DNA of 64,000 nt, taken from NCBI GenBank assembly GCA_020631355.1, contig JAHDHL010000009.1, forward strand, positions 1 through 64,000, in the 5' to 3' direction. The DNA comes from Saprospiraceae bacterium (lineage in GTDB: Bacteria > Bacteroidota > Bacteroidia > Chitinophagales > Saprospiraceae). The notes beneath the pieces are model-generated. The model saw only the letters and a program-made list of their open reading frames with translations. It was not told where the DNA came from and ran no database searches. Position numbers and translations under genes: made by a program. Position 1 is the first letter of the stretch, and every line of letters starts with the position of its first letter. Shown piece after piece: positions 25,897-35,934 of the stretch.

Positions 25897-26952
25897 CTAA
25901 TTTTCCGTAAAAATGTGACCAGGGATGACTCCCGCATCGAATGATCCGATATTTTCACCTGATTCATTGAAAATCATAATCTCACCTTCCGAAACGAAAT
26001 CACCTGCATTGGATGCATATAGTTTTTGTTCTTCAGAGTCATATCCTAATGCATAGAAGTTATTACCATTCGTCAGGTTTGTCAAGTCCAATGTAGTGGA
26101 ACTGGTATTCATACTAACAATTTGTGAGTTGAAAATGAAGAAAAGCGTATTTCCATCCGAATTTATCTGAAGGTCAGTAGGATAATTGCCCGGAAGTTCG
26201 AATTCCTTAACGACATCCATCGTATTCGGATTATACATCGTTAACATGGCTGGAAATGATTCATATGTGATAAAATCAAAGTATCCGATAGAAAGTACCC
26301 AAATATTTCCCTCACCATCCACGACAATCTCATTGGGATTGTAGCTGGTATTGATGGTGTTGATTACCTCGTCTGTGTCAGGATTGATAATGGTGAATAA
26401 TTGGTCACTACCGTAACCTCCGCTATGTCCTACATAAACCATGTTATTGATGAACTTCATTTTGTCCGGTCCGACTCCACCGGTATTGATACTGTCTATT
26501 ACGGCATAAGTATTCAAATCAATAATTTTGATCTGACCTGAAGTCCCATTACCCCATTCGGATACATAACCCTTAGTGGAGTTGATACCCAAGAATTCCC
26601 TAGGAAGTGAAAGACCTTGGCTTATAGTTGCCATTTCCTGAAAGGTAACTGCATCCACAACTTCTACCTTATTGGAATTATTCACAACAATGAATGCCTT
26701 GTTCTGAAAGAAATCAATGGACTGCGCCACATCACCCAATGGACGACCATTGACTGTTTGGAAAATATCCTGTTCAGCCATTCCCGTGCTTGGGTCATAA
26801 TGCGAAATGGAACTATTTCCCACTTGGAATGTACCCTCATTGACCACAATGATACCATCGCTGTAACCTTGGTTTGCAGTTTCCTTATCATCCTTACAAC
26901 CGGAAACAATCAGTACGGCTAAGAATAGAATACCTAATAAATGCTTTTTCAT
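25897..26952 (-). CDS. btuG: BtuG-like beta-propeller lipoprotein
   Basis: 351 residues with a lipoprotein signal (IVSGC, Cys about residue 19). The rest is a YncE-like seven-bladed propeller, including the family opening SDGIIVVNEGTFQVGNSSIS, then VNNSNKVEVVDAVTF and later blades ending in beta-strand pairs (for example EIVVDGEGNIWVLS). DUF5074/BtuG proteins of Bacteroides sit on the cell surface, bind cobalamin very tightly and pass it to BtuB. The gene lies 40 nt downstream of a BtuB-like receptor that is preceded by a cobalamin riboswitch, which strongly supports this role. The symbol is assigned by that context. Confidence 0.75.
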   Translation of the reverse strand: MKKHLLGILFLAVLIVSGCKDDKETANQGYSDGIIVVNEGTFQVGNSSISHYDPSTGMAEQDIFQTVNGRPLGDVAQSIDFFQNKAFIVVNNSNKVEVVDAVTFQEMATISQGLSLPREFLGINSTKGYVSEWGNGTSGQIKIIDLNTYAVIDSINTGGVGPDKMKFINNMVYVGHSGGYGSDQLFTIINPDTDEVINTINTSYNPNEIVVDGEGNIWVLSIGYFDFITYESFPAMLTMYNPNTMDVVKEFELPGNYPTDLQINSDGNTLFFIFNSQIVSMNTSSTTLDLTNLTNGNNFYALGYDSEEQKLYASNAGDFVSEGEIMIFNESGENIGSFDAGVIPGHIFTEN

Positions 26953-26992
26953 GATTAAGATTTAAGAATCTTGATGTAATTAAATAAATATC

Positions 26993-29008
26993 TTATCGAG
27001 TGAACCTAAAATAGATGGTTCCTTGAAAATGTATGCCGGGCATGGGTCTGTTCGCTACGGATTGGTATTCCGTATTAAACAGATTACGAATCTCAAAAAC
27101 AGGTTCTATCTCGAATTCCTTGATTTGATAGGTGTATGATGCCATGAAATTGGCCATGGTATATGCTTCCAATGACTGGGAATTATCAGTAGTGATGAAG
27201 CGTTCGCCATTAATGACCTGTTGGTATCTGAATTGGAATGCATCCACACTCCAATGTATCCCGAAATTCCCCGAATGTCTCGGAATGTAAATGAGTTGCT
27301 TGTTGAGCAATTGTGGGAATATCTCGATTTCCGTATTGGTGGTATGTGTGAAATTATATCGGACATTCAATTCCAATTCCCAATTGTATTGTTTGTAATA
27401 GCGATAAGAAATGGAGTTTTCCAAACCCTTGGAGGTAACTTCCTTGATATTATCAGGTGTCCATTGGCCAGTGGAATTAGGTGCCCATTGTATCCAATTC
27501 CTGATATTGGAATGGAATAAGTTGAGGCTATAACTGAAATTACTTCCCACCTTAGAATTCTGATATCTTAAGGATAACTCCTCTTTCCAACCCTGTTCTG
27601 GTAGTAAGTCGGGATTCCCTGCCGAGAAAGCCGATACAGCCCAGTATAAATCATTGAAAGTCGGACGCCTATAATTGTGGGATACCTTGGCTTCTACTCG
27701 AATATCATGGTCGTTCCAATCCTTATTCATCCCCACTTGTCCGGCCAATAAAACCGGAGAGAATTCTTGCTCCACAATTTCTTCCTTAACCTGGAATCCT
27801 ATCGCAATGGGTTTCCTGTCGTATTGATAGGCCAACTGGAGGTACGTCCGTTGTTGGGATGGATTATCCTGTTCGTAATCATCCACATCCGCAGAGGAAT
27901 ATTCATGTCCGATGAAAGAGGAAAGTTGGTGATGCTTGGTGATATCATATGTGAATTGGGTCCTGAATTCACCTTTTCTGGCTTTACTGTCCGTAATGAC
28001 CAGAGGACTGTCATAGTAAATGTGTTCGTACATGTAACGTCCATGAATGTCCAGATTGAATTGATTATTCCATGATTTTTTCCAACTGACTATGGTATTC
28101 AAAAGTTCATCATCCTGAAAAGCCAAACTACTCGATTGTGTTTGCGTAGGTGGGATTTCCCTGTGATTATTCACATACCAAACCTTGGTACTGAGTATGC
28201 TGCTATCCCCAAGCATGATATGGTTGTTCTGTTGCAGACCATACTGTCTGAATGCCCCATTTTCCAAACGGATGGTTGGTGTTCCAATCTGATTCAGGTT
28301 TTTGTAGCGGAAATCATTATCAGAAGACCTAAAAAACATCTTGATATTGCTAAAGGAATATTTGTTCTTTTTCCACCTCCAATTGTGATTGCCATACCAC
28401 CCAGAGTCACCAAAGCTACCGATAGAACGAATAAGTTCGGATTGGATATTCCTTCGATAGGGCATGTAATCCGAGGTTTCGATGCGCATGGCTCCACCAA
28501 TGGAACCGACAGGGTCGGTACTGTTCGCATCATTGTCAATAACTGCACGATTCAAGAAGAATGATGGAATCAATGTCATGTCATAAACCCCATTCATATT
28601 ACTACTGATACTGAATCCATCCAAGCTTACGTCTGTCTGTGATGCGGAATGACCTCTGAGGGAAATGGTACTCAGACTCCCAGGGCCATAATTGCGAATG
28701 GATAGATAACTCGATTCATTCAGGATTTCTGAAAGAGAACTGAGTTGGATGCGTTGGGTTCTCATTTTGCGGGGCGCCGAATCGGGGCGAGCTACATTCG
28801 GGGATTGTTTTTCAAGGACATTGATTTCTGGTAACGTGATGGTCGTATCAATATCAAGAGAATCGATTTGGCCAAAAAGCAGGATGGGTATAAAGACAAC
28901 GAAACTGATTAGGACTACTCTCAAATCTTGAAGCTTTATTTCGAAAACCGGGTATAAGAGTAGCTTGCATGGCGCACAATATAGCACGATGCAGGGAAGA
29001 TGTATCAT
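26993..29008 (-). CDS. btuB: TonB-dependent cobalamin receptor (BtuB-like)
   Basis: Up to 671 residues. Plug domain at about 60-170 (for example GPGSLSTISLRGHSASQTDV with the LDGFSI strand, TLIPSFFLNRAVID), then a 22-strand barrel ending in YFRFTR with a terminal aromatic. The transported ligand is inferred from the cobalamin riboswitch just upstream. The start given is the outermost ATG (29008). A TTG at 28924 would give a much better signal peptide (LRVVLISFVVFIPILLFGQ) and is the likelier start; the reading frame and stop are unaffected. Confidence 0.82.
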   Translation of the reverse strand: MIHLPCIVLYCAPCKLLLYPVFEIKLQDLRVVLISFVVFIPILLFGQIDSLDIDTTITLPEINVLEKQSPNVARPDSAPRKMRTQRIQLSSLSEILNESSYLSIRNYGPGSLSTISLRGHSASQTDVSLDGFSISSNMNGVYDMTLIPSFFLNRAVIDNDANSTDPVGSIGGAMRIETSDYMPYRRNIQSELIRSIGSFGDSGWYGNHNWRWKKNKYSFSNIKMFFRSSDNDFRYKNLNQIGTPTIRLENGAFRQYGLQQNNHIMLGDSSILSTKVWYVNNHREIPPTQTQSSSLAFQDDELLNTIVSWKKSWNNQFNLDIHGRYMYEHIYYDSPLVITDSKARKGEFRTQFTYDITKHHQLSSFIGHEYSSADVDDYEQDNPSQQRTYLQLAYQYDRKPIAIGFQVKEEIVEQEFSPVLLAGQVGMNKDWNDHDIRVEAKVSHNYRRPTFNDLYWAVSAFSAGNPDLLPEQGWKEELSLRYQNSKVGSNFSYSLNLFHSNIRNWIQWAPNSTGQWTPDNIKEVTSKGLENSISYRYYKQYNWELELNVRYNFTHTTNTEIEIFPQLLNKQLIYIPRHSGNFGIHWSVDAFQFRYQQVINGERFITTDNSQSLEAYTMANFMASYTYQIKEFEIEPVFEIRNLFNTEYQSVANRPMPGIHFQGTIYFRFTR

Positions 29009-29051
29009 TCCATTACTCCTTACCTTTCCTCCGAAGGTTTAGTAAATATTC

Positions 29052-29200
29052 TAGGCAGGTATTCTGACTTACTTCGCTCTATTCCACCTTCCCGTCTTGT
29101 AGGACAGTGGTTTGTCGGAATAAGCATTACTGAAGCTTACAGCAGCGGGGACTGTTCCGGATTCACACCGGATTCCCTTTTAAGTTGGATAATCGGTAAA
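29052..29200 (-). ncRNA. Cobalamin (B12) riboswitch
   Basis: Read on the minus strand, the element starts with GGGAATCCGGTGTGAATCC, continues GGAACAGTCCCCGCTGCTGT and ends with the B12-box-like AGTCAGAATACCTGCC (plus-strand 29054-29069). These are the conserved core and B12 box of the adenosylcobalamin riboswitch. It lies 44 nt before the outermost start codon of the BtuB-like gene, so B12 should repress expression of receptor and lipoprotein together. Confidence 0.95.
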
Positions 29201-29294
29201 AGATAATGTCATGTATCTTAACCATACAAACAGGTCCAACACCTAAAACGCTGCAAAGATATACACTAATGTGGATTGCTAATGTTGAAGTAAT

Positions 29295-29302
29295 TACATT
29301 TG
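29295..29302 (+). promoter_or_regulatory. Possible -7 element of purU
   Basis: TACATTTG fits TAnnTTTG and lies 30 nt before the purU start codon. No -33 TTG was found at 19-21 nt; a TTG at 29276-29278 is 16 nt away. Confidence 0.35.
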
Positions 29303-29331
29303 TTTATATTCAATTGTTAAAATTCATGACC

Positions 29332-30195
29332 ATGAGTAATGCAGTCCTATTGATTCATTGCCCGGACCAATCAGGTTTGGTGGCTGAGATTACCCGATTC
29401 CTACATGAGAGAGGTGGTAATATCCTACGTTTGGATGAACATGTTGACCAGGCTATCGGGCGGTTCTTTATGAGGGTAGAATGGCAATTGGATAATTTTG
29501 AAATCGAGGATAAGGATAAGATCAGGAAGATTTTCTATGATCGGATAGGGCATAAGTACAATATGGAATATGAGGTCCATTTCCTTGAGGAAACACCAAA
29601 GATGGCTGTTTTTTGTACAAGGGCATCCCATTGTATGTACGAGATACTGTATCGTAGCCAATCCAAGTCAGAAAACTGGAATGTGGAAATTCCCTTGGTC
29701 ATCAGTAACAGGGAATCCCTTAGGGATAATGTGGAACCGTTCAATATCCCTTTCTATCATGTACCCGTGGAAAAGGACAACAAGAAAAAGGCGGAAGCAG
29801 AGCATTCCAGACTACTCAAGGAGCATGATATCGATTTCATTGTCTTTGCAAGGTACATGCAGATTGTTACGGACGATTTCATCGAACAGTATCCCAATAA
29901 AATCATCAATATCCACCATTCATTTCTTCCTGCATTCATTGGTCCCAAGCCATATCATTCTGCTTACGAAAGGGGAGTGAAAATCATTGGCGCAACAGCG
30001 CATTATGTAACGAATGAATTGGATGCGGGCCCAATCATTGTCCAGGATGTACAGCGCATCAGCCATAAGGATAGTGTACAGGAAATGATTCGAAAAGGAA
30101 GACAGGTTGAAAAAATGGTGCTTTCAGAGGGAATCAGATTACATCTGGAACGAAAGGTTCTGGTCAGCAACAACAAGACCGTAGTCTTTGATTAG
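29332..30195 (+). CDS. purU: Formyltetrahydrofolate deformylase
   Basis: 287 residues from 29332 (ATG at 29326 is equally possible; the ORF is open further upstream but that part overlaps the riboswitch-side region). An ACT domain at 1-80 (LLIHCPDQSGLVAEITRFL) is followed by a formyltransferase-like domain with INIHHSFLPAF (catalytic Asn and His) and GATAHYVTNELDAGPIIVQ (catalytic Asp). PurU hydrolyses 10-formyl-THF to formate and THF in the cytoplasm and balances the one-carbon pool for purine synthesis. Size fits E. coli PurU (280). Confidence 0.92.
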   Translation: MSNAVLLIHCPDQSGLVAEITRFLHERGGNILRLDEHVDQAIGRFFMRVEWQLDNFEIEDKDKIRKIFYDRIGHKYNMEYEVHFLEETPKMAVFCTRASHCMYEILYRSQSKSENWNVEIPLVISNRESLRDNVEPFNIPFYHVPVEKDNKKKAEAEHSRLLKEHDIDFIVFARYMQIVTDDFIEQYPNKIINIHHSFLPAFIGPKPYHSAYERGVKIIGATAHYVTNELDAGPIIVQDVQRISHKDSVQEMIRKGRQVEKMVLSEGIRLHLERKVLVSNNKTVVFD

Positions 30196-30405
30196 GAATT
30201 CAATCCTAAACCATTCAATGAAACATATTGGGAATGGGGTGTACTCCTCATTCTGAATGCAAACGATACCAATCACTCGTGATGTAATATTCGGCATTGG
30301 CCATTTGCATATTTCAAGACATAATTTGATATGTAGATAGGGGATGTCTTATTATCCATTGTCCTAGATGCGGACAAACCATTAATCAATCACAAAATTA
30401 TCACA

Positions 30406-32727
30406 ATGAAAAAATCGATTCTATGGATGCTGATGATCTGTAGTTTCTCTTTGTTGGCCCAACAGGAAAAATTTACCATTAGTGGCTACATTGAGGATGC
30501 AGGCAGTGGCGAGAAACTCATCGAAGCCAATGTATTTGATGATGTTTCCGTCTCTGGAACCGTAAGTAATTTGTACGGTTTTTACAGCATCACATTACCT
30601 AAGGATAGTGTGAAATTATCATTCTCCTACATCGGTTATGCAACGCAGAGTTACGAGATATACCTCGACCAGGATATTACACTGGATATCAGGCTGGGCG
30701 CAGAGTCAGCCCTGGAAACCGTAACGGTTACCGCAGAAAAAATTACCGAAAAAATAGAGGAACAAACCCAGATGTCGAAAGTGGATGTTCCAATAGAACA
30801 AATCAAGCAGATTCCAGCCCTTTTGGGTGAAGTGGATGTGATGAAGGCCCTCCAGTTGTTGCCGGGAGTACAATCCGGAGGAGAGGGAACCAGTGGTTTG
30901 TATGTCCGTGGCGGTAGTCCGGACCAGAATCTGGTATTACTGGATGGGGTTCCGGTATACAATGTCAGTCACTTATTCGGTTTCTTTTCCGTATTCAATG
31001 CGGATGCTATTCGTAATGTAACCCTGACCAAGGGCGGTTTTCCTGCCCGTTATGGAGGCCGATTGTCATCGGTTTTGGATATCAATATGAAAGAGGGAAA
31101 TGATAATTCATTCCACGGAGAGGGAAGTATCGGTCTGATTGCTTCGAAACTAACGCTGGAGGGTCCCATCGTCAAGGACAAGACTTCGTTTATCATCTCT
31201 GGTAGAAGAACCTATGCGGATTTGATAGCTAGGCCTTTCATCAAACGGAATGCCGATGGAAATCTCGGAGGATATTATTTCTATGACTTGAATGCCAAGA
31301 TTAATCATAAATTCAATAATAAGCATCGCCTATACCTGAGTTCCTATATGGGACAGGATGTATTCTATCTGGATGTGACGGAGGATGACTTCAAGCTAGA
31401 GAGTGGATTCGATTGGGGGAATGTGACTTCCGCCCTGAGATGGAATTACATGATTAATAATAAACTCTTTGCCAATACGACCTTGACATTCAGCCGCTAT
31501 CAATTTGATTTGAATACCAAATCCACGGATATATTTGATGATGAGGAAGAATCATTCGCAGCCAAGTACGTTTCCAATATCAGGGATTATGCTGCTAAGA
31601 TTGACTTCGATTACATGCCCAATCCTAATCATTATATAAGATTCGGGGTGAATGCCATTAACCACCAATTCAAACCGGGCGCCTTACAGTACAATATTTC
31701 AGATGGGAATGAATTCAATATTGATACAGTGATTGGTACCCAGAATACGAATGCTTGGGAATACTTCGCTTATGTGGAGGATGATATGAAAATCGGTCAG
31801 GATTTTAGTGCGAATATAGGTTTTCACATGTCAGGATTTTCAGTGGATGGCAAGACTTACTTTGCACCACAAGCCAGATTGGGTATGAGATATTTACTAC
31901 CTAAGGATATTGCACTAAAGGCATCCTATTCCATGATGACGCAGTATGTCCATCTATTGACCAATGAGGGCGTAGGCCTTCCAACGGATCTTTGGGTTCC
32001 ATCTACGAGTCGGATTAAACCACAGAATTCATGGCAGGCAGCCCTCGGTATTGCCAAGACGATTGGAGCGGATTATGAATTCAGTCTGGAGGGATATTAC
32101 AAACAAATGAATAATCTTTTATCCTACAAGGAAGGGGCAAGTTTCCTATCCTTTGATGATTGGCAGGACAAAGTGGAACAGGGTCAGGGAAAGAGTTATG
32201 GCGCGGAAGTATTGGTGCAGAAGAAAAAGGGAAATACCACAGGATGGATTGGATATACCCTTTCATGGAACCTGAGACAGTTCGATAATATCAATAGCGG
32301 AGAAGAATATCCTTTCAAGTATGATAGAAGACATGATATCAGTGTCGTTGTTTCCCATAAGTTCAATGATCGGATTTCCGTAGCAGGAACGTGGGTATAC
32401 GGTACAGGAAATGCCATTACCCTCAATGAAGCCCGTTACATTGCCTATAACCCAACCACAGAGGGGTTCGGCTTTACGGAAACAAGTGTCGTGGGAGTTC
32501 CCGGGTCCAAGAACAATTATAGAATGGATTCTTACCATAGACTGGATTTAGGTGTGAATTTTACCCGTCAAAAACGAAGATACCAACGAACATTCTCCAT
32601 TGGCACCTACAATACCTACAGTAGGCGAAACCCATTCTTCATTTATTACAATGAAAGCCAAAGGAGCTTCAAGCAAGTCAGTATTTTCCCACTAATTCCA
32701 TATTTCTCATGGAGTTTCAAATTCTAG
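30406..32727 (+). CDS. TonB-dependent receptor with CarboxypepD-like domain
   Basis: 773 residues: a signal peptide ending LLAQQ, a carboxypeptidase regulatory-like domain at about 22-100, a plug domain with GLYVRGGSPDQNLVLLDGVP and GGFPARYGGRLSSVLDI, and a barrel ending FSWSFKF. The extra N-terminal domain is typical of SusC/RagA-like receptors of Bacteroidota. Three DUF4249 lipoprotein genes follow downstream and are probably its partners. The ligand cannot be told. Confidence 0.92.
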   Translation: MKKSILWMLMICSFSLLAQQEKFTISGYIEDAGSGEKLIEANVFDDVSVSGTVSNLYGFYSITLPKDSVKLSFSYIGYATQSYEIYLDQDITLDIRLGAESALETVTVTAEKITEKIEEQTQMSKVDVPIEQIKQIPALLGEVDVMKALQLLPGVQSGGEGTSGLYVRGGSPDQNLVLLDGVPVYNVSHLFGFFSVFNADAIRNVTLTKGGFPARYGGRLSSVLDINMKEGNDNSFHGEGSIGLIASKLTLEGPIVKDKTSFIISGRRTYADLIARPFIKRNADGNLGGYYFYDLNAKINHKFNNKHRLYLSSYMGQDVFYLDVTEDDFKLESGFDWGNVTSALRWNYMINNKLFANTTLTFSRYQFDLNTKSTDIFDDEEESFAAKYVSNIRDYAAKIDFDYMPNPNHYIRFGVNAINHQFKPGALQYNISDGNEFNIDTVIGTQNTNAWEYFAYVEDDMKIGQDFSANIGFHMSGFSVDGKTYFAPQARLGMRYLLPKDIALKASYSMMTQYVHLLTNEGVGLPTDLWVPSTSRIKPQNSWQAALGIAKTIGADYEFSLEGYYKQMNNLLSYKEGASFLSFDDWQDKVEQGQGKSYGAEVLVQKKKGNTTGWIGYTLSWNLRQFDNINSGEEYPFKYDRRHDISVVVSHKFNDRISVAGTWVYGTGNAITLNEARYIAYNPTTEGFGFTETSVVGVPGSKNNYRMDSYHRLDLGVNFTRQKRRYQRTFSIGTYNTYSRRNPFFIYYNESQRSFKQVSIFPLIPYFSWSFKF

Positions 32728-32732
32728 GAATC

Positions 32733-33608
32733 ATGAAAATCAAACATATATTTTTCGCCATATTCGCTACCGTATTACTTACGGGATGCGAGGACTTTTT
32801 CGACAGTGTGACAGATGTGGATATAGAACCTCATACTTCAAGATTGGCTGTATTTGCATACTTTGACCAAGAGGCTGACAATTTTACCGTAAGGGTAGGG
32901 GATAGCCAAGGGTATATTACCAATCAATCACCTAATCTGATTAGTGATGCCACAGTGGTATTATCCCAGAATGGTACCGCTGTAGGTACATTCAATTATG
33001 CAGGAGATGGTGAGTATACCATGCCCAATACCCTCACATATTCACCGAATGATGTATTTAGACTGGATGTTACGGCACCCGGATACGAGTCCGTTTTTTC
33101 CACAGCTACCCTTCCTCCGGAATTCACCGTCACCGAAATCAATAACTCAGGTATGACTTTCAGTCAGGAATACGGAGAAACATTGCCAGAGTATGAGGTC
33201 GTTATTGATGATAATTCAAATGACGAAAATTTCTATGCCATTGAAGTATATCGTGGGGATATCGTGAATGAGGCATTGTATCATATGTATCTTACGACCA
33301 ATGATGTCAATATAGAAGAATGGTGGGGTGGTCTATTGATTATGAATGATAGGGCATTCAATGGTAATACCTACAAGGCCAAGATTCTACTGGATACCTA
33401 CGACGAATTACAGGAGGACGAGGGGTATCTGTTCATCGTAAAATCCATTACGAATGATATGTACCAATATGCCAAATCCTATACGAATTATCAGTATAGT
33501 GTGGATAATCCTTTTGCTGAACCGGTGACTGTCACTTCGAATATGGAAGATAATGGTTTTGGTATCTTTACTTTCATAAGGAACCAAGATTACTTTGTAA
33601 CCGAATAA
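32733..33608 (+). CDS. DUF4249 lipoprotein, first of three
   Basis: 291 residues; the ATG at 32733 gives the lipoprotein signal (MKIKHIFFAIFATVLLTGC) while the ORF opens eight codons earlier inside the receptor gene. After Cys comes the family opening EDFFDSVTDVDIEPHTSRL, then NGTAVGTFNYAGDGEYTM and an end reading NPFAEPVTVTSNMEDNGFGIF. Very similar ends close the two following paralogues. DUF4249 proteins are partners of TonB receptors in Bacteroidota; role unknown. Confidence 0.85.
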   Translation: MKIKHIFFAIFATVLLTGCEDFFDSVTDVDIEPHTSRLAVFAYFDQEADNFTVRVGDSQGYITNQSPNLISDATVVLSQNGTAVGTFNYAGDGEYTMPNTLTYSPNDVFRLDVTAPGYESVFSTATLPPEFTVTEINNSGMTFSQEYGETLPEYEVVIDDNSNDENFYAIEVYRGDIVNEALYHMYLTTNDVNIEEWWGGLLIMNDRAFNGNTYKAKILLDTYDELQEDEGYLFIVKSITNDMYQYAKSYTNYQYSVDNPFAEPVTVTSNMEDNGFGIFTFIRNQDYFVTE

Positions 33609-33613
33609 TTCCA

Positions 33614-34507
33614 ATGTTGGAAATTTTGCATGTGAGTACATCCCGGCTGGTTCTACTGGTCGGGATGTCGTTAATTTTAGGAGGCTGTGAACAAGTAGTG
33701 GATGTTCGCCTGCCTGAGCATGAACCTCGACTGGTTTTGTTTGCTTATCTCAATACCCAAGGAGCCATACCTAAATTTACGGTCGGTCATTCTGCTGGGT
33801 TCATTGCCGATGATGTACCTGAGAGCATTCCTACTGCCGATTTGGTATTGAGCCAGAATGGCACATCACTAGGAGAAATAAATTATGCTGATGATTTAAA
33901 CAGTCCGGCTGAATATGAAGCTGCCTTTTCCTTGGATATTCCTCCAAATGAAATGCTTCGTATCGAAGTATCCGAAGCCGATTATCCAACCATCACAGCA
34001 GAACAGACCGTTCCACAAGACGTATGGATTCAGGAAGTGAACTACACGGGGGAGGATGCCGACCCTGAGAATGGAGAAATTCGCGAATCCTTTGATATCA
34101 CGATTCCGGATGATGGTAATGTCACCAATTATTACAGCATCCAAGTCTTGACCTTGGATACCATTACAGGGGATTATAATCAGAAAAAAGCCACATCACC
34201 GAATACTTTCCTGCAACGAGGTATCAAAAAAGAACTCCTTTTTAATGATGCTGCCTTTAATGGCAATGAATACACGGTCAGGGTATTGGCTGATGTCCGC
34301 CATACGGATCTGCCGGAACACCGCATACTTGTCTTTAGATTGAATAGCATCAGTGAGGAACGCTATCGTTATGCCCGTACTTTTAGGCAATACAAGGAAA
34401 GCCAAGGGAATCCATTTGCTGAACCGGTGACGATATTTACCAACATTCAAGGCGGTTATGGCGTTTTCTCCTTGGAAAAGCGACACGAATTTATCTTTGG
34501 ATTATGA
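33614..34507 (+). CDS. DUF4249 lipoprotein, second of three
   Basis: 297 residues with lipoprotein signal (LILGGC), starting 5 nt after its paralogue. It has the same opening (EQVVDVRLPEHEPRLVLFAY), a SAGF segment shared with the third paralogue, and the same close (NPFAEPVTIFTNIQGGYGVF). The last four bases overlap the start of the third gene. Confidence 0.85.
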   Translation: MLEILHVSTSRLVLLVGMSLILGGCEQVVDVRLPEHEPRLVLFAYLNTQGAIPKFTVGHSAGFIADDVPESIPTADLVLSQNGTSLGEINYADDLNSPAEYEAAFSLDIPPNEMLRIEVSEADYPTITAEQTVPQDVWIQEVNYTGEDADPENGEIRESFDITIPDDGNVTNYYSIQVLTLDTITGDYNQKKATSPNTFLQRGIKKELLFNDAAFNGNEYTVRVLADVRHTDLPEHRILVFRLNSISEERYRYARTFRQYKESQGNPFAEPVTIFTNIQGGYGVFSLEKRHEFIFGL

Positions 34508-35376
34508 AAAGATTACTCTTACTCTATACCATCTTATGTATATGTTCATGTGAGACGGTCATAGACCTCGATGTGGAAGCCCATGAGTCCATCATGGTCA
34601 TCCATTGTCTGGCAGACAATACACTGGAATCACCCGAGGTTTGTGTGGGTTATTCTGCAGGATATCTGGATGATGACCAACCGGGGATTTTGATGGAAAA
34701 TGTGGATATCCTTATTCGAAAAAACGGTCAGGAAGTCGAGACATTCTTTTCCAGTTTGGTGCCTGATGGTTGTCATGATGAGGATACGGGATTTAAATTT
34801 GATGAAATTGGAGCCTTGTACGAACTGGAAGTGACACATCCTGATTATCAATCCATTTATGCTCGCCAAATCATGCCCTCCATTCCTGGGATATCGGCTG
34901 CGACCTACGAACAGGCTGGTACTTATGACCCTTTCAAGGATACCAGATATGATAAGTTGAAGGTGACTTTTGAGGATGATGCAGCAACTGAGGATTATTA
35001 TTGGATACAAGGTTTTATTAGGAATAGGTGTTGTGAGGAAGATTTTTACTCTCTTTGGACTTGGTCAGACAACTTTCTACTAGAAGAAACCGTAGCCAGC
35101 CAAGGACTGGTATTCAATGACGGAACCTTTAATGGAGAGGAAGTCGTTTTGGATCTCAAACTGGATGATACTTACATCGAATTGGACAATCATCTGATTT
35201 ACGTTCGTTTCAGTAAAATAACGAGGGATGCATACCTGAATTTCAAGACAAGAAAAGCTTATCAGGATGCAGAGAATAATCCTTTTGCAGAACCGGTGAC
35301 CATTCATTCCAATATCGAGAATGGTTTTGGTATTTTTGGCCTTGAGGCAGTCAATCTGTATCAGGTCACAAACTGA
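34504..35376 (+). CDS. DUF4249 lipoprotein, third of three
   Basis: 290 residues with lipoprotein signal (CICSC), starting by ATGA overlap with the second paralogue. Opening ETVIDLDVEAHESIMVIHC, SAGYLDDDQP, and the close NPFAEPVTIHSNIENGFGIFG. It is the most diverged of the three and has extra Cys residues (RNRCCEED) in the middle. Likely the last gene of the receptor operon; the MOSC gene follows 15 nt later and could also be included. Confidence 0.85.
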   Translation: MKRLLLLYTILCICSCETVIDLDVEAHESIMVIHCLADNTLESPEVCVGYSAGYLDDDQPGILMENVDILIRKNGQEVETFFSSLVPDGCHDEDTGFKFDEIGALYELEVTHPDYQSIYARQIMPSIPGISAATYEQAGTYDPFKDTRYDKLKVTFEDDAATEDYYWIQGFIRNRCCEEDFYSLWTWSDNFLLEETVASQGLVFNDGTFNGEEVVLDLKLDDTYIELDNHLIYVRFSKITRDAYLNFKTRKAYQDAENNPFAEPVTIHSNIENGFGIFGLEAVNLYQVTN

Positions 35377-35391
35377 TGAATCATTTTGAAT

Positions 35392-35934
35392 ATGAACGGA
35401 AAAGTCATTGCAGTCTGTAAGAATCCCAAGTTCACTTTTGGGAAATTCCAAGAAGAAACCATTCATTTGCTGGAGGGTTTGGGAGTGGAGGGAGATGTGC
35501 ATTGTGGTGCGAAAGTCAGGCATCAATACGATATGAAAAAGAACCCCGACAAACCCAATCTTCGCCAGGTACACCTGATGCATCAGGAATTATTCGAAGA
35601 ATTATCCGCATCCGGATTTAATGTCGGACCTGGACAAATGGGGGAAAACATCACGACATCAGGCATTGATTTATTATCCTTACCCGAAGACACATTATTA
35701 AGGATAGGTAATGACGCAGAAATCCGAATCACAGGTCTGAGGACTCCCTGTTATAAGTTGAATGCCATTCAGGATGGATTGATGAATGCCCTGATATTCA
35801 AGAATGATGAGGGGAATATCGTTCGGAAATCAGGTATAATGTCCGTTGTTACCCAAGCAGGAACGATTCGGGTAGGGGATAATATTGAAGTGGTATTACC
35901 CGAAATGCCCCACCGTGAACTTGGCCCCGTATAA
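35392..35934 (+). CDS. MOSC-domain protein
   Basis: 180 residues from the ATG at 35392; an in-frame TTG at 35386 was not used. MOSC fold with the family's conserved Cys in RTPCYKLN (position about 122) and opening VIAVCKNPKFTF. MOSC proteins carry sulfur for molybdenum cofactor sulfuration or act as Moco/pyridoxal-binding enzymes; which applies here is unknown. The stop codon is directly followed by the glycosyltransferase start (0 nt), so they are co-transcribed. Confidence 0.85.
   Translation: MNGKVIAVCKNPKFTFGKFQEETIHLLEGLGVEGDVHCGAKVRHQYDMKKNPDKPNLRQVHLMHQELFEELSASGFNVGPGQMGENITTSGIDLLSLPEDTLLRIGNDAEIRITGLRTPCYKLNAIQDGLMNALIFKNDEGNIVRKSGIMSVVTQAGTIRVGDNIEVVLPEMPHRELGPV

Noticed and set aside
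29000-29206. Short plus-strand ORF across the cobalamin riboswitch
   Set aside because: It covers the conserved riboswitch sequence on the opposite strand; the RNA element explains the conservation.
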